A stretch of 64,000 nt of DNA from Aquibium microcysteis (lineage in GTDB: Bacteria > Pseudomonadota > Alphaproteobacteria > Rhizobiales > Rhizobiaceae). Shown in pieces: positions 34,609-46,775 of this stretch. Position 1 is the stretch's first letter. Each line of letters starts with the position of its first letter. The notes under the pieces are model-generated. The model made no database searches. It saw nothing but the letters and a program-made list of their open reading frames with translations, and had not been told where the DNA came from. The position numbers and the translations under genes were made by a program. The stretch lies in contig NZ_CP061080.1 in the NCBI RefSeq assembly GCF_014495845.1, positions 4,330,001 through 4,394,000 on the forward strand, given 5' to 3'.

Positions 34609-36034
34609 GGCGCTCGGGCTGAAGCGCGGCACCGGCATCGCCGATGCCCGCGCCATGCATCCGTCTCTGGAGGTGGTCGAGGCCGATCCTGCAGCCGAGG
34701 AGCGGCTCCTCGACGGCCTTGCCGACTGGTGCGACCGCTATACGCCCCTGGTCGCGCTCGACGGGTCCGACGGACTGCATCTCGACATCACCGGCTGCGC
34801 CCATCTCTTCGGCGGCGAACGGGCGATGCTGGACGATCTCCTGAAGCGCCTGCGCGAGCAGGGATTCAGCGCCCGGGCCGCGATCGCCTCGACGGCCGGA
34901 GCGGCCTGGGCGGCGGCCCGTTTCGCCCGCGGCATCATTCTGGAGGCAGGCGCGGAAGCGGCCTTCCTGCGTGACCTGCCGCTGTCGGCGCTCCGGCTCG
35001 ACGCTGCCGTCTGCGCCGGCCTCGAAAGCGTCGGGCTGCGAACGGTGGGGGCCATTCTCGAAGCTCCGCGCGCGCCGCTGGCCCGACGGTTCGGCCGCCT
35101 CCCGCTCGCCCGGCTCGACCAGGCGCTGGGCCATGCCGAAGAGGCGCTCTCGCCACGGCTCCCTGTGGCGGCCCTCTCCGTGGAGCGCGCGCTGGCCGAA
35201 CCCGTGCAGCGGATGGAGGATATCGAGGAACTGGTCCTCATGCTGGCGACCACCGCGCGCGCCAGCCTGGAAACCCGGGGCGAGGGCGCCAAGGTCATCG
35301 AACTGGCGCTCTTCAGGGTCGATGGTGCGGTCTGCCGGGTCGGCGTCGGCACATCGCGGCCGATGCGCGACCCACGCATGATCCAGCGTCTGTTCCGCGA
35401 ACGCCTGGCCGTCACCACCATCGATGCCGGCTTCGGCTTCGATCTGGTGCGGCTGAACATGCGCGAGAGCGCGCGCTTCGAGACCCGGCAGGGCGATCTC
35501 GCCGGGAACGGCAGAGCCGCCGACGAGGAGGATCTGGCGCTCTTCGCCGACCGCATCTGCGCCCGCCTCGGCCGGGCGGCGATCAGCCGCCCGACGCTGC
35601 GGGAAAGTCACCTCCCGGAGCGCGCCGTGGCGTTCGTCCCCTTTGCCGACGCGCCGCCTTCCGAAGGCAGAGACGCGCCGGGTCCGCGCAGGGGCGCCGC
35701 CGGCCCTCCCGGCCTCGTCCCGGCCCCCCGGCCGGGTGCACGCGAGCGGCCGATCCGCCTGCTGCCACGGCCCGAACCGGTCGAGGCCTCCGCCGAGGTC
35801 CCCGACGGACCGCCCTTCTCCTTCCGCTGGCGCCGCACGCTCTATCGGGTCGCCCGTGCCGAAGGGCCGGAACGTCTCGCGCCCGAATGGTGGCAGGCCA
35901 GCCGGGACGCGCGCACCCGCGACTACTTCCGTGTCGAGGACACCGCCGGGCGACGCTTCTGGCTCTGCCGCGAAGGTCTCTACGACGGAACCGCGGCCGT
36001 GCCGCGCTGGTTCATGCACGGACTGTTCGCATGA
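34415..36034 (+). CDS. imuB: ImuB, inactive Y-family polymerase homologue
   Basis: A 539-residue Y-family-related protein that bridges ImuA, DnaE2 and the beta clamp in translesion synthesis. The N terminus [19 protein letters not shown] replaces the acidic catalytic motif of DinB with hydrophobic and basic residues, as expected of non-catalytic ImuB. The palm-like [17 protein letters not shown] and the little-finger region follow; a Pro/Arg-rich linker lies near residues 395-450. It overlaps imuA by 194 bp and dnaE2 by 4 bp. Confidence 0.92.
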   Translation: MTALSGTDGQRILSLWFPYLPIESVWRRRLGRTWRATPAAGRPPLVVSRRERNAQRIAALDEQAEALGLKRGTGIADARAMHPSLEVVEADPAAEERLLDGLADWCDRYTPLVALDGSDGLHLDITGCAHLFGGERAMLDDLLKRLREQGFSARAAIASTAGAAWAAARFARGIILEAGAEAAFLRDLPLSALRLDAAVCAGLESVGLRTVGAILEAPRAPLARRFGRLPLARLDQALGHAEEALSPRLPVAALSVERALAEPVQRMEDIEELVLMLATTARASLETRGEGAKVIELALFRVDGAVCRVGVGTSRPMRDPRMIQRLFRERLAVTTIDAGFGFDLVRLNMRESARFETRQGDLAGNGRAADEEDLALFADRICARLGRAAISRPTLRESHLPERAVAFVPFADAPPSEGRDAPGPRRGAAGPPGLVPAPRPGARERPIRLLPRPEPVEASAEVPDGPPFSFRWRRTLYRVARAEGPERLAPEWWQASRDARTRDYFRVEDTAGRRFWLCREGLYDGTAAVPRWFMHGLFA

Positions 36035-39000
36035 CCGTCGCCGACGATGTGACGAAGGCCGCCCCGGCCTATGCCGAGTTCGCCGTCCAGTCGAACTTTT
36101 CGTTCCTGCGCGGAGCCTCCGCGCCCGAGGAGCAGGTGGTCATGGCCCGGCGCCTCGGCATTTCGGCCGTCGGGCTGGCCGACCGCAACACCGTGGCGGG
36201 TGTCGTGCGGGCCTGGAAGATGGCGCAGAAGGAGGGCCTACCCTATCATCCCGGTGCCCGGCTGGTCTTTTCCGACGGCACGCCCGACATGCTCGCCTAT
36301 CCGCGGGACCGCGCGGGCTGGGGGCATCTCTGCCGCATGCTGACGGAAGCCAACGAAGCGGGCGTGAAGGGCGCGCCCGACCTGAAGCTCGGCGGCCTGA
36401 TGACCTGGGGCGACGCCATGTCGCTGGCCGTGCTGCCGCCGCTCGGCGAGGACGGCGCCGGCGAACTCGACCTCCTGCGCCGGCTGGCGCGGCGCTTCGG
36501 CCGCGCCGTCCGCGTCGCCGTGGCGCCCGCCTTCGACGGCAACGACCGCTGGCGGCTGGAGCAGGCGGCTCGACTGGCCGAGGCAGCCGGCCTGCCGCTG
36601 ATGGCGGTGGGCGAGGTGCTCTATCACGAGCCGGGTCGGCGTCCGCTGCAGGACGTCGTCACCGCCATCCGGCTCGGAACGCCGGTGGCACAGGCCGGGT
36701 TCGAGCTGCGCGCCCATGCCGAGCGGCACCTGAAGCCGCCGCGCGAAATGGCAAGGCTCTTCCGCCGCCATCCGCAGGCGCTGGCCGAGACGCTCCGCTT
36801 CGCCGGCGAGCTGTCCTTCTGCCTGTCGGAACTCAGTTACAACTACCCGGACGAGGCGACGCGCGACGGCGCCACCCCGCAGGAAGAGCTTGCCCGGCTG
36901 ACCTGGGAGGGCGCGGCACGGCGCTATCCCGAAGGCGTCCCGGAAAAAGTGTCCGCCATGATCCGGCACGAGCTCGCCGTAGTGGAGCAGCTGACCTATG
37001 CGCGCTATTTCCTCACCGTCCACGACATCGTCCAGTTCGCGCGCCGAGAGGGAATCCTCTGCCAGGGGCGTGGATCGGCCGCGAACTCCATCATCTGCTT
37101 CTGCATCGGCATCACCGATGTGGGACCGGAGATCATGGATCTCCTGTTCGAGCGCTTCATCTCGCCCGAGCGCAACGAGCCGCCCGACATCGACGTCGAC
37201 TTCGAGCACGACCGCCGCGACGAGGTGATCGCCTATATCTATGAGAAGTACAGCGCCAGGCGCACGGCTCTCGCCGCCTCGGTGGTCACCTATCGCAGCC
37301 GTTCGGCGCTTCGCGAGACGGCGGCCGCGATGGGCCTGTCGCAGGACGTCATGGCGGCGCTGTCCGGCTCGATCTGGGGCTGGTCGAGCGCCGGCCTCGG
37401 CGGCGAGGAGGCGAAGGCCGCCGGCCTCGACATGGCCGAGCCGCTGACGCGCCATCTGGTGGACCGCGCCAACGAGATCCTCGGCTTCCCGCGCCATCTC
37501 TCCCAGCATGTCGGCGGCTTCGTCATCACCCGCGACCGCCTGGACGAGATCGTGCCCATCGTCAGGACGGCGATGGAGGAACGCCGGATGGTGGAATGGG
37601 ACAAGGACGACCTCGATGCCGTCGGCATCCTCAAGGTCGACATCCTGGCGCTCGGCATGCTGTCGTGCCTGCGCCGCGCCTTCGATCTCCTGGCGCGGCA
37701 CTACCCGGACGATCACCCGCAGCGGCTGACGCTGGCGACCATCCCGAAGGAGGATGCCCGGGTCTACGACATGATCTGCCGGGCAGACACGATCGGCGTC
37801 TTCCAGATCGAGAGCCGGGCGCAGATGACGATGCTGCCGCGGCTGAAGCCCCGTGCCTTCTACGACCTGGTCATCGAGGTGGCGATCGTGCGGCCGGGAC
37901 CCATCCAGGGCGACATGGTGCATCCCTATCTGCGCCGGCGACAGGGGCTCGAGGAGCCGGAATATCCGCGTCCGGAGCTGAAGGCCGTGCTGGAGCGGAC
38001 GCTGGGCGTGCCGCTGTTCCAGGAACAGGCGATGAAGATCGCCATCGTGGCCGGCGGCTTCACGCCCGGCGAGGCCGACCAGCTGCGCCGCGCCATGGCC
38101 ACCTTCCGACGGGTCGGCACCATCGGCACGCTGCGCCGGAAGATGATCGAGGGCATGGTCTCCCGCGGCTACGAGCGGGATTTCGCCGAGCGCTGCTTCA
38201 AGCAGATCGAGGGCTTCGGCGAATACGGCTTTCCGGAGAGCCACGCCGCCTCCTTCGCCCTGCTGGTCTATGCCTCGTGCTGGTTCAAGACCTTCTATCC
38301 GGACGTCTTCTGCGCCGCGCTCCTGAACTCCCAGCCGATGGGCTTCTATGCGCCCTCGCAACTGGTCCGCGACGCCCGCGAGCACGGGGTCGAGGTGCTG
38401 GAGCCCGACGTCAATCACTCCTGCTGGGATGGAACTCTGGAGGATGCACCTTTCGACAGGACGCGGATCGCAGCCCGACATCGCGAGATGCGGGACGTGA
38501 TCCGCACCCGCCATGCGGTGCGGCTCGGCCTCCGGCAGATCAAGGGATTGCGGCAGGACGAGATGCAGCGGCTGGTGGAGCGGCGGCAAGCCGGCTACGA
38601 TTCGGTCCGCGACCTGTGGCTGCGGACGGGCCTGCCCCGCCCGACGCTGGAACGGCTGGCGCGGGCGGATGCCTTCCGCTCGTTGGGACTCGACCGGCGC
38701 GATGCCCTCTGGGCCGTGCAAGGCCTGGACGACACCAGGACCGGCGGTTTCCTGCCGCTGCTCGACGACCCGGCGCTGAAGCTCGCCGATCACGAGCCGG
38801 AAATGCGGCTGCCCGCCATGCCGCTCGGCGAGCACGTCATTCACGACTACCGCACGCTGTCGCTCTCTTTGAAGGCCCATCCGGTTTCGTTCCTGCGCCG
38901 GCGCCTCGCCGCGGAAAGGGCGGCCGAGAATGCCGCGCTCGAGACCGTGCGAAGCGGAACGCGTGTTTCCGTCTGCGGCCTGGTGCTGGTGCGGCAGCGG

Positions 39001-39411
39001 CCGGGGTCCGCCAAGGGCGTCATCTTCATGACCATCGAGGATGAGACCGGAGTGGCCAACGTCATCGTCTGGCCGAAGGTCTTCGAGCGATTCCGGGCCA
39101 TCGTCATCGGCTCGCGGCTCGTCAGGGTGCGGGGAAAGGTCCAATCGGAGTCGGGGGTCATCCACGTCGTGGCCGAAGCGGTGGAAGACATCACGTCACG
39201 CCTCGGCGATCTGTCGGAGGAAGCCCATCTCATCATGACGCTGGCCAATGCCGACGAGGTTCGGCGACCGGTTGTCGAGCAGCGCGAGAAGGCGACGAAG
39301 GGGTCGCGCCTAGCCGCCCTCATAGAGGAGATCCCGGGCCTGCGGGAAGACTATCAGGCTCTGGCCCGGCGGTCAGGCGCGGTGATGCCGAAAGGCCGCA
39401 ACTTTCACTGA
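36031..39411 (+). CDS. dnaE2: Error-prone DNA polymerase DnaE2
   Basis: A 1126-residue C-family polymerase used in SOS mutagenesis. The N-terminal PHP domain starts [20 protein letters not shown]. The polymerase active site includes [10 protein letters not shown] and [17 protein letters not shown] with the catalytic aspartates; [15 protein letters not shown] and [19 protein letters not shown] follow. An OB-fold with [20 protein letters not shown] lies near the C terminus. The ATG at 36031 overlaps the imuB stop by 4 bp. Length is typical of DnaE2 rather than the replicative DnaE1. Confidence 0.96.
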   Translation: MTVADDVTKAAPAYAEFAVQSNFSFLRGASAPEEQVVMARRLGISAVGLADRNTVAGVVRAWKMAQKEGLPYHPGARLVFSDGTPDMLAYPRDRAGWGHLCRMLTEANEAGVKGAPDLKLGGLMTWGDAMSLAVLPPLGEDGAGELDLLRRLARRFGRAVRVAVAPAFDGNDRWRLEQAARLAEAAGLPLMAVGEVLYHEPGRRPLQDVVTAIRLGTPVAQAGFELRAHAERHLKPPREMARLFRRHPQALAETLRFAGELSFCLSELSYNYPDEATRDGATPQEELARLTWEGAARRYPEGVPEKVSAMIRHELAVVEQLTYARYFLTVHDIVQFARREGILCQGRGSAANSIICFCIGITDVGPEIMDLLFERFISPERNEPPDIDVDFEHDRRDEVIAYIYEKYSARRTALAASVVTYRSRSALRETAAAMGLSQDVMAALSGSIWGWSSAGLGGEEAKAAGLDMAEPLTRHLVDRANEILGFPRHLSQHVGGFVITRDRLDEIVPIVRTAMEERRMVEWDKDDLDAVGILKVDILALGMLSCLRRAFDLLARHYPDDHPQRLTLATIPKEDARVYDMICRADTIGVFQIESRAQMTMLPRLKPRAFYDLVIEVAIVRPGPIQGDMVHPYLRRRQGLEEPEYPRPELKAVLERTLGVPLFQEQAMKIAIVAGGFTPGEADQLRRAMATFRRVGTIGTLRRKMIEGMVSRGYERDFAERCFKQIEGFGEYGFPESHAASFALLVYASCWFKTFYPDVFCAALLNSQPMGFYAPSQLVRDAREHGVEVLEPDVNHSCWDGTLEDAPFDRTRIAARHREMRDVIRTRHAVRLGLRQIKGLRQDEMQRLVERRQAGYDSVRDLWLRTGLPRPTLERLARADAFRSLGLDRRDALWAVQGLDDTRTGGFLPLLDDPALKLADHEPEMRLPAMPLGEHVIHDYRTLSLSLKAHPVSFLRRRLAAERAAENAALETVRSGTRVSVCGLVLVRQRPGSAKGVIFMTIEDETGVANVIVWPKVFERFRAIVIGSRLVRVRGKVQSESGVIHVVAEAVEDITSRLGDLSEEAHLIMTLANADEVRRPVVEQREKATKGSRLAALIEEIPGLREDYQALARRSGAVMPKGRNFH

Positions 39412-39488
39412 AGGATCGGGGACCGGAGGGCCGGCGCGCTCCCGTCTGCCGCAAGCCGCGGGCCGGCCTCGACGAAGGTGGAGCTTGG

Positions 39489-39698
39489 TTACCGCTCCGG
39501 CGGATCGTCGCGAAGCGAGCGCGCTTCCGAGGGAAGCATGATCGGGATACCGTCCCTGACCGGGTAGGCGAGCCGTGCGCTTTTGGAAACCAGTTCCGAG
39601 CGTGCGGCGTCGTAGACGAGCGGTCCCTTGCTGATCGGGCAGGCGATCAGCTCGAGGAGTTTGGTGTCGATCACCGCGACGCGTTCACCCTCGGCCAT
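39489..39698 (-). CDS. Trm112-family protein
   Basis: A 69-residue Trm112/YcaR-type protein with [17 protein letters not shown] and [13 protein letters not shown]. Members bind and stabilise methyltransferases or act as small zinc-ribbon-derived factors; here only one Cys remains, so no zinc site is expected. It is 8 bp downstream of the LonN-type gene and is the last gene of that unit. Confidence 0.88.
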   Translation of the reverse strand: MAEGERVAVIDTKLLELIACPISKGPLVYDAARSELVSKSARLAYPVRDGIPIMLPSEARSLRDDPPER

Positions 39699-39706
39699 GC
39701 CTGCCT

Positions 39707-40378
39707 CTACTGAAGGCTGGCGCCGGCGCCGTCACCGCTGCGCGCCAGCGCCATTTCGGTGATGGCGATCAGGGTTTCCGCCCGGGTCCTGAGATCGGGC
39801 GCCTCGAGCAGCGCCTGCTTCTCGACCGCGCCATACGGCGCCATCATCGAGAGCGCGTTCACGAGCATCGCGTTCTCCGCGCGGCTGATCGACTCCCAGT
39901 CGGCCTCCAGCTCATTGGCCTTGAGATAGGACCGGAAGGCCTTCAGCAGCGCATCCCGGTCGACCTCGGCCGCCTCCCGCTCGAGGTCGAGGTCACCCGC
40001 GAAGACCATCGCCCTGCACCGCCGGAACGCCTCGCGCGTAGCGACCTCCTCGACGATGCGGAAGCGACAGACACCCTGCAGCGAGATCAGATAGCGACCG
40101 TCGCCGGTCTCCGTGAAGGAGGTGAGACGACCCACGCAGCCGACCTCGCAAAGTTCCGGCTCTCCGTCCGGCCGAATCCCGCCGTCGAGCCGCGGCTGGA
40201 CCATGCCGATCAGGCGGTCGGACGCCAGCGCCGCGTCCACCATCTCGACGTAGCGCGGCTCGAAGATGTTGAGCGGCATCCGTCCGCCAGGCAGGAGGAG
40301 CGCGGCCGACAGGGGGAAGACGGGCACGGTGGATGGAAAGTCGGTCGGATTCCGATAATGCGCGTTTCCAGCTTGCAA
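39707..40378 (-). CDS. LON substrate-binding domain (LonN) protein
   Basis: A 223-residue protein consisting of the N-terminal substrate-binding domain of Lon without ATPase or protease domains. It contains [20 protein letters not shown] and IFEPRY, with [19 protein letters not shown] following. The TTG at 40378 is proposed because GGAGG stands nine bases upstream and the family's usual length results; the frame is open far upstream only as antisense of other sequence. It lies between cnoX-like and trm112 genes on the same strand. Confidence 0.88.
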   Translation of the reverse strand: MQAGNAHYRNPTDFPSTVPVFPLSAALLLPGGRMPLNIFEPRYVEMVDAALASDRLIGMVQPRLDGGIRPDGEPELCEVGCVGRLTSFTETGDGRYLISLQGVCRFRIVEEVATREAFRRCRAMVFAGDLDLEREAAEVDRDALLKAFRSYLKANELEADWESISRAENAMLVNALSMMAPYGAVEKQALLEAPDLRTRAETLIAITEMALARSGDGAGASLQ

Positions 40379-40467
40379 CGGGATGGGCCTCCTGCGGGAT
40401 TGCCCTGGAATCTGGAACATCTGATCCGGACGGCAATGCCACCATCCGGATTCTCGCACGTCTGCGG

Positions 40468-41430
40468 TCAGGAGAACAGGACCGACGACAGCCGCCGCCT
40501 TGCCGACAACGTCGCCGGATCGGTCATGCCCCAGGCTTCGAAGAATTTCAGCAGTTGAGCCCGCGCGCCGTCGTCGCGCCAGCTGCGATCGGCCTTGATG
40601 ATGTGCAGCAGGCTGTCGGCCGCTTCTGCCCGCAGGCCCTGCGCATTCTGGATCAGCGCAAGATCGAAGCGCGCGTCGTGATCGTCGGGATCCTGCCCGA
40701 GCCGCTGCAGGAGCTCGCGCGGATCGCCGAGAGCGGCGACCTCCTCCGCCAGTGCCAGGCGCGTTCGGGCGCTCGCGAGTTCGGCCGGCTCCTTGTCTTT
40801 CACCACGGCCTCCGCCAGCACGGTCCTGGCCGATTCCAGATCTCCCAGATCGACCAGCAGGCCGGCAAGCGCCCCCGATGCAACCGGATGGCCGGGCACC
40901 GCCTGCAGAATGCCGCCATATATGGCGCCCGCAGCTTCGAGATCGCCCGCCTGGAGAGCGGCGGCCGCATCGGCGAGGGCGTCCTGCACGGGATCGGCTG
41001 CCTCGCCGCCCACCTTCTTGATGAAGGCCTTCACCTGGCTTTCCGGCAGGGCTCCCATGAAGCCGTCGAGCGGGCGCCCGTCGCGGAAGGCGATGACGGC
41101 CGGGATCGACTGGATCCCAAGCTGGCCGGCGATCGCAGGATGGTCGTCGATGTTCATCTTCACGAGCTTGACCGCACCACCCGCCTCGCGAACCGCCTTT
41201 TCGAGCACGGGCGTCAGCTGCTTGCACGGCCCGCACCATGGCGCCCAGAAATCGACCAGGACGGTCTGCTTGCGGGATTCCTGGATGACATCGGCCGCGA
41301 ATCCCGCAGTCGTCGTGTCCTTGATCAGGTCCCCCGCGGGTCTGGCCGCAACAGGCGGTTCCATTCCGAAGCTGATTTCGGTGTCGTATCCGCCGTTCGA
41401 TCCGGCGAAGGGGTTGTCCCGGGTGCTCAT
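40468..41430 (-). CDS. cnoX: Thioredoxin-TPR co-chaperone (CnoX/YbbN type)
   Basis: A 320-residue protein with a thioredoxin domain at about residues 35-140 and TPR-like helices in the C-terminal half (DALADAAAALQAGDLEAAG and onwards). The active site is WAPWCGPCK with C66 and C69. E. coli CnoX lacks a full CxxC but Caulobacter CnoX keeps one; the Caulobacter-like state fits here. CnoX binds substrates damaged by hypochlorous acid or heat and passes them to GroEL or DnaK. It is first in the cnoX-lonN-trm112 unit. Confidence 0.88.
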   Translation of the reverse strand: MSTRDNPFAGSNGGYDTEISFGMEPPVAARPAGDLIKDTTTAGFAADVIQESRKQTVLVDFWAPWCGPCKQLTPVLEKAVREAGGAVKLVKMNIDDHPAIAGQLGIQSIPAVIAFRDGRPLDGFMGALPESQVKAFIKKVGGEAADPVQDALADAAAALQAGDLEAAGAIYGGILQAVPGHPVASGALAGLLVDLGDLESARTVLAEAVVKDKEPAELASARTRLALAEEVAALGDPRELLQRLGQDPDDHDARFDLALIQNAQGLRAEAADSLLHIIKADRSWRDDGARAQLLKFFEAWGMTDPATLSARRRLSSVLFS

Positions 41431-41449
41431 GTCTCAGGCTTTCCGATTC

Positions 41450-41974
41450 TCAGGCGAGGTTGCCGTCATGTGGCGATGCAGTGGCGAGGTTCAAGACCAG
41501 AGGAACGTGGCCCGTCGCCTCGGCAAAACGAAGCAGATCGCGGCTTGCGATGGTCGTCGTCGCCTCGTTCGTCAATGGATGACAGTTCACGACGTCATTC
41601 TGCATCAAGGCGGCATCGAGGACCAGAGTCACCTGCGACCCGACGTCGTTGATGACGCCGAAGGCCGTGACCGCCCCCGGTTGTACGCCGAGCAGATCCC
41701 ACAGCGCATCCGGCTTGCCGAAGGAGACGCGTCCGGACGCACCGATCGTCTGATGGACGGTCTTCAGGTCGACCTCCGCGTCCTCGCCGACCGTGAGGAG
41801 GAAGTATCGTCCCTTCTTGTCCTTCACGAAGAGGTTCTTGGTATGCGCGCCGGCAATCTCGCCCCGCAGGGCCTGGGATTGCTCGACGGTGAAGAGAGGC
41901 GGGTGATCGACCGTCGTCGTCTCGATCCCGAGGCCCTCGAGATAGGCCATCAGATCCGCACGCGTCCTCGCCAT
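41450..41974 (-). CDS. YbaK-domain prolyl-tRNA editing protein (ProX type)
   Basis: A 174-residue free-standing YbaK/ProX-type editing domain that hydrolyses mischarged tRNAPro (Ala- or Cys-tRNAPro) in trans. Signatures are THE HTKNLFVKDKKGRYFLL segment with the conserved Lys, GRVSFGKPDALWDLLGVQPG, and the closing VNCHPLTNEATTTI. Which mischarged tRNA it clears cannot be read from sequence. It is 19 bp upstream of the cnoX-like start region and may be cotranscribed with it. Confidence 0.85.
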   Translation of the reverse strand: MARTRADLMAYLEGLGIETTTVDHPPLFTVEQSQALRGEIAGAHTKNLFVKDKKGRYFLLTVGEDAEVDLKTVHQTIGASGRVSFGKPDALWDLLGVQPGAVTAFGVINDVGSQVTLVLDAALMQNDVVNCHPLTNEATTTIASRDLLRFAEATGHVPLVLNLATASPHDGNLA

Positions 41975-42014
41975 TTCGGTTCCCTTCCGTTCCGGGAATC
42001 CCTCTAGGAGAATG

Positions 42015-42042
42015 CCGGCCGCTCGGCAAGCGGCGCGGCCGG
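42015..42042 (-). terminator. Hairpin after hpaH, candidate terminator of the hpa operon
   Basis: CCGGCCGC pairs with GCGGCCGG across a 12-base loop, directly after the hpaH stop and before the YbaK-type gene. No U run follows in either direction, so termination may be partial or Rho-assisted. Confidence 0.45.
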
Positions 42043-42050
42043 ACCCAGCA

Positions 42051-42857
42051 TCACCGGAAGTGGCAGCTCACCGTCCCCTGCGGACCGAAATCCGCGACGA
42101 TGGTGTCGCCATGGCGCGCTTCCACGGGGCGGATGAACGATCCGGCGAGAACGATCTGCCCTGCTTCGATCCGGTCGCCATAGCGCGCGAGGCGGTTCGC
42201 CAGCCAGGCGACGCCCCGCGCCGGATTGTTGAGGACACCGGCGCCGAGGCCGGTCTCCTCAACCTCCCCGTTGCGCGAGACGATCGCGCCCATCCAGCGC
42301 ATGTCGACCTGGTCCGGCGGCATGGCGCGTCCGCCGAGCACCAGGCCGGCATTGGCCGCGTTGTCGGAGATCGTGTCGACGATCGTCCGGGCCCGGCCGG
42401 TTGCCGGATCCACGCGGAGGATGCGGGTATCGAGGATCTCCAAGGACGGCGTCACATAGGCCGTCGCCGCCAACACGTCGAAGACGGTGACCCCGGGCCC
42501 CGCCAGCGGCGCCTTCATGATGAAGGCCACCTCTGCTTCGATTCGCGGCTGGATGAATCGGTCCGGCGGGATCGCGGCGCCGTCGTCGAACAGCATGTCG
42601 TCGAGGAGTACTCCCGAATCAGGCGTGTCGATCGCCAGCGCCTGCTGCATGGCCTTGGAGGTGAGGCCGATCTTCCACCCGATGACCCGCCTCCCCGCGG
42701 CGCGCTTGCGCGCGACGAATCCCGCCTGCACCGCATAGGCATCATCCATGGTCATGCCGGGATAGGCGAGCGACAGCAGCCCGGTCTGAACCCGGGTCCG
42801 CTCGGCCTCTTCGAGCTTTTCCGCCGCGGCGGCGATCTCCCTCTCGGAAAGCAGCAT
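42051..42857 (-). CDS. hpaH: 2-oxo-hept-4-ene-1,7-dioate hydratase HpaH
   Basis: A 268-residue hydratase of the HpaH/MhpD family (FAH-like fold) that adds water to 2-oxo-hept-4-ene-1,7-dioate in homoprotocatechuate breakdown. Visible are GWKIGLTSKAMQQALAI, then PDSGVLLDDMLFDDG, and EAEVAFIMKAPLAGPGVT with the metal-binding acidic residues. The ATG overlaps the hpaG-like stop (ATGA) and has AGGAG upstream. It is the last gene of the operon; the next enzyme, the HpaI aldolase, is not encoded in the window. Confidence 0.9.
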   Translation of the reverse strand: MLLSEREIAAAAEKLEEAERTRVQTGLLSLAYPGMTMDDAYAVQAGFVARKRAAGRRVIGWKIGLTSKAMQQALAIDTPDSGVLLDDMLFDDGAAIPPDRFIQPRIEAEVAFIMKAPLAGPGVTVFDVLAATAYVTPSLEILDTRILRVDPATGRARTIVDTISDNAANAGLVLGGRAMPPDQVDMRWMGAIVSRNGEVEETGLGAGVLNNPARGVAWLANRLARYGDRIEAGQIVLAGSFIRPVEARHGDTIVADFGPQGTVSCHFR

Positions 42858-43732
42858 CACACGGTCTCCTCCCGTACGCCGTTGCGCAGGACGCCGAGGC
42901 CTTCCGCCTCGATTTCCACCACATCGCCGGGCTTGAGCCAAACCGGCGGATCGAGTCGTGCGCCCGCGCCTGTCGGCGTTCCCGTCACGATCACGTCTCC
43001 CGGCACGAGCGTCGTGAAGGTCGAGACGTAGGCGATGATCCGGCGGAAGGAGAAGATCATGCGGCTCGTCCGGTCATGCTGCCGGACCTCTCCGTTGACC
43101 CGCGTCTGAAGCACGATGTCGGCGATCTGCGCCTCGTTGGTGTAGGGAACCAGCCACGGACCCATGGACCCGGTGCCGTCGAAGTTCTTGCCCTGTGTGA
43201 CGTTGAACTTGGCATGACGCACCCAGTCGCGGATCGTGCCTTCGTTGCAGAGCGTGAGGCCGGCGACATGGTCAAGCGCTCGCGCTTCCGGAATTCGCCG
43301 CCCCGACCTGCCGATGACCAGTGCGATCTCGCCTTCGTAGTCGAGCTGGATGGATTCCGGCGGCCGGTTCAGCGGATGTCCGTGGCCGACGAACGAGGAC
43401 GGGAACCGCACGAAAAGCGAGGGGTTGCCGGGCGCGGCCTGCCCGTCCTTGTACTCTTCGTTGCGGTCCGGATAGTTCACTCCCACGCAGATGATCTTCT
43501 CCGGCTGCGGAATGGGAATCCCGTATCCGATGTCGCTTGCGGGAAAATCGGCTTCGAGGCCGGTACCCTCCTCCGAAAGCCCAGCCAGGGCATGGGCGGC
43601 CACGACTTCGCGCAGGCTCGGCCACCGGTGGCCGTGCCGCCGCGACAGGTCGACGATGCCGGCCCCGGTCTCGATCCCCCAGCCAGGGCGATCACGGTGG
43701 GTGAAACTGACGAACCGCGTCGGCGCGCTCAT
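42857..43732 (-). CDS. hpaG: Fumarylacetoacetate hydrolase family protein, HpaG-type decarboxylase/isomerase
   Basis: A 291-residue FAH-family enzyme: KIICVGVNYPDRNEEYK, LDYEGEIALVIG with the metal-binding Glu, and LVPGDVIVTGTPTGAG. In the hpa pathway this fold provides the 5-oxo-pent-3-ene-1,2,5-tricarboxylate decarboxylase. E. coli HpaG is a two-repeat protein of about 430 residues; this is a single domain, so it should do only one of the paired reactions, or act as a homodimer. The start at 43732 is preferred over an upstream ATG. It sits between hpaD and hpaH and overlaps hpaH. Confidence 0.82.
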   Translation of the reverse strand: MSAPTRFVSFTHRDRPGWGIETGAGIVDLSRRHGHRWPSLREVVAAHALAGLSEEGTGLEADFPASDIGYGIPIPQPEKIICVGVNYPDRNEEYKDGQAAPGNPSLFVRFPSSFVGHGHPLNRPPESIQLDYEGEIALVIGRSGRRIPEARALDHVAGLTLCNEGTIRDWVRHAKFNVTQGKNFDGTGSMGPWLVPYTNEAQIADIVLQTRVNGEVRQHDRTSRMIFSFRRIIAYVSTFTTLVPGDVIVTGTPTGAGARLDPPVWLKPGDVVEIEAEGLGVLRNGVREETV

Positions 43733-43778
43733 GGCCTGGTCCTCCTCGCCGTCATGCGGCATGCAACGGCGCCAGCCG

Positions 43779-44759
43779 TCAAGGCGCCACGATCGGCTGC
43801 GCCGCGAGCGTGGGTTCGCCGATCGCCGTGTCCGCGAAGGGCGTGCCTTCCTCGAACCAGCTCTTCGGCGCCGGCGCCCCCCACAACGTCTGTCGCTGCG
43901 GATCCTTCAGATCCCACCGCATCGGCTCGTGGTCGGGATCGATGGTGAGATAGTCCGAGCAGTAGATCTCGATGCGGTGGCCGTCGGGATCGCGGACGTA
44001 GAGGAAAAAGGCGTTGGAGATGCCGTGGCGTCCGGGCCCGCGCTCGATGCTGGCGAGATAGCCCGTCGTCGACATCAGGTCGAGCAGGTCGATGATGTTG
44101 AGCGGCGTCGGCACCCAGAACGCCACGTGGTGCAGCCGCGGGCCCCGGCCATTCGTGAAGGCCATGTCGTGCACCCCGCCCTTGCGGTGCATCCAGGCCG
44201 CCCAGAGACGCTTCGTCTCCTCGTCCTCGGTGTACTCGCTGACCCGGAAACCGATGTCGTTGTAGAAGCCCACCGAGGCGTCCACATCGGTGGAGAAGCA
44301 GTTGAAATGATCGATCCGCAGCGGCTTGACGCCCTTGTAGAGGGCGTACTTCTGGTGGATCGGCGCGAGCCGTTCCATGGTTGCGTAGAATTCGAGCGGA
44401 ATGCCCTGCGGGTCGCGGGTTCGCAAGGTGCGGTGCTGCCAGGGCCGCTCGACCCACTCCACTGCATGCCCGCGGGCCGACAGCCAGGCATGTGCCTTGT
44501 CCAGATCCTCTTCGGCATAGACCTTGAACGCAAGGTGGCCCGCCGAGGGTCGGTCCGACTTGCGCAGGATGACGCAGTGATGATTGCGCTCTTCCATCGC
44601 CCGCAACGTGATCAGCTCGTCGTCCTCGTGCGTCACCTGGAGCCCGAGCGTGTCGACCCAGAAGGCCCGCGACCTGGCGAGGTCCGTGACGTTGAGTTCC
44701 ACATGGCTCAGTCTGACGATGTGGAATGGTGGATAGAGGTTCGGTTTCGGCAGGGGCAT
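43779..44759 (-). CDS. hpaD: 3,4-dihydroxyphenylacetate 2,3-dioxygenase HpaD
   Basis: A 326-residue type I extradiol dioxygenase with two vicinal-oxygen-chelate repeats. It cleaves homoprotocatechuate next to the hydroxyls (meta cleavage) using Fe(II) or Mn(II). Metal ligands of the second repeat are visible: H151 in RIDHFNCFSTD, the His of RLHHVAFWV (210/211) and E264 in HRIEIYCSDY. These match homoprotocatechuate dioxygenases of the Arthrobacter/Brevibacterium type rather than the LigB-type E. coli HpaD. Confidence 0.93.
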   Translation of the reverse strand: MPLPKPNLYPPFHIVRLSHVELNVTDLARSRAFWVDTLGLQVTHEDDELITLRAMEERNHHCVILRKSDRPSAGHLAFKVYAEEDLDKAHAWLSARGHAVEWVERPWQHRTLRTRDPQGIPLEFYATMERLAPIHQKYALYKGVKPLRIDHFNCFSTDVDASVGFYNDIGFRVSEYTEDEETKRLWAAWMHRKGGVHDMAFTNGRGPRLHHVAFWVPTPLNIIDLLDLMSTTGYLASIERGPGRHGISNAFFLYVRDPDGHRIEIYCSDYLTIDPDHEPMRWDLKDPQRQTLWGAPAPKSWFEEGTPFADTAIGEPTLAAQPIVAP

Positions 44760-44833
44760 GGCAATCCTCCCAATGTGTCGTCGTGAGCCTAGGGGGCGGC
44801 GGCGGCGCGGATCTTGATCTCGATCAGTCCGGG

Positions 44834-46357
<1,524 letters not shown>

Positions 46358-46365
46358 GGGCTTCC

Positions 46366-46755
46366 CTACGTTGCGGCGCGAAGCCGGGGGTGCATGGCGT
46401 TGCGCTTCCAGCTGAGCACGGGGTCGATTTCCCGGATCTCCAGCGAGAGCGCGAAATGCGGCTCGGCGAGAAGAGGCGCCACGACATTGGATACGGCTTC
46501 GAAGATCGCCTTGCCCGCGCGCTCGCGGTCCTCGGAGGCGCGGCCGGCGCCCATGCGCAGGCTCATGTCGATAAACGCGTTTCGCGGCAGTCGATCGGCG
46601 ATCGCATAGGCGTCGCAGCGAATGGCGCGAACGCGCAGAGCGCCGAGTTCGAACAGCCCGCAGGCGGCCAGCGCTTCGTGGACGACGTCGCAGACGCGCT
46701 GCATGTCGACCGCGCCGTCGAGGTTCGACGAGTACTCGATCGAGACGTGCGGCAT
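46366..46755 (-). CDS. hpaF: 5-carboxymethyl-2-hydroxymuconate delta-isomerase HpaF
   Basis: A 129-residue tautomerase-superfamily protein. Pro-2 of MPHVSIEYSSNLDG becomes the catalytic N-terminal proline after Met removal. The DMSLRMGAGRASEDRERAG segment is typical of HpaF. It converts the hydroxymuconate made by HpaE to its oxo isomer. It is first in the operon, 21 bp from the palindromic operator. Confidence 0.92.
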   Translation of the reverse strand: MPHVSIEYSSNLDGAVDMQRVCDVVHEALAACGLFELGALRVRAIRCDAYAIADRLPRNAFIDMSLRMGAGRASEDRERAGKAIFEAVSNVVAPLLAEPHFALSLEIREIDPVLSWKRNAMHPRLRAAT

Positions 46756-46775
46756 GGATCACCTTCGTGGGTTGA

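Noticed and set aside
36238..39165. A 975-codon open frame antisense to dnaE2
   Set aside because: Same reasoning: an artefact of GC-rich codon use opposite a conserved polymerase.
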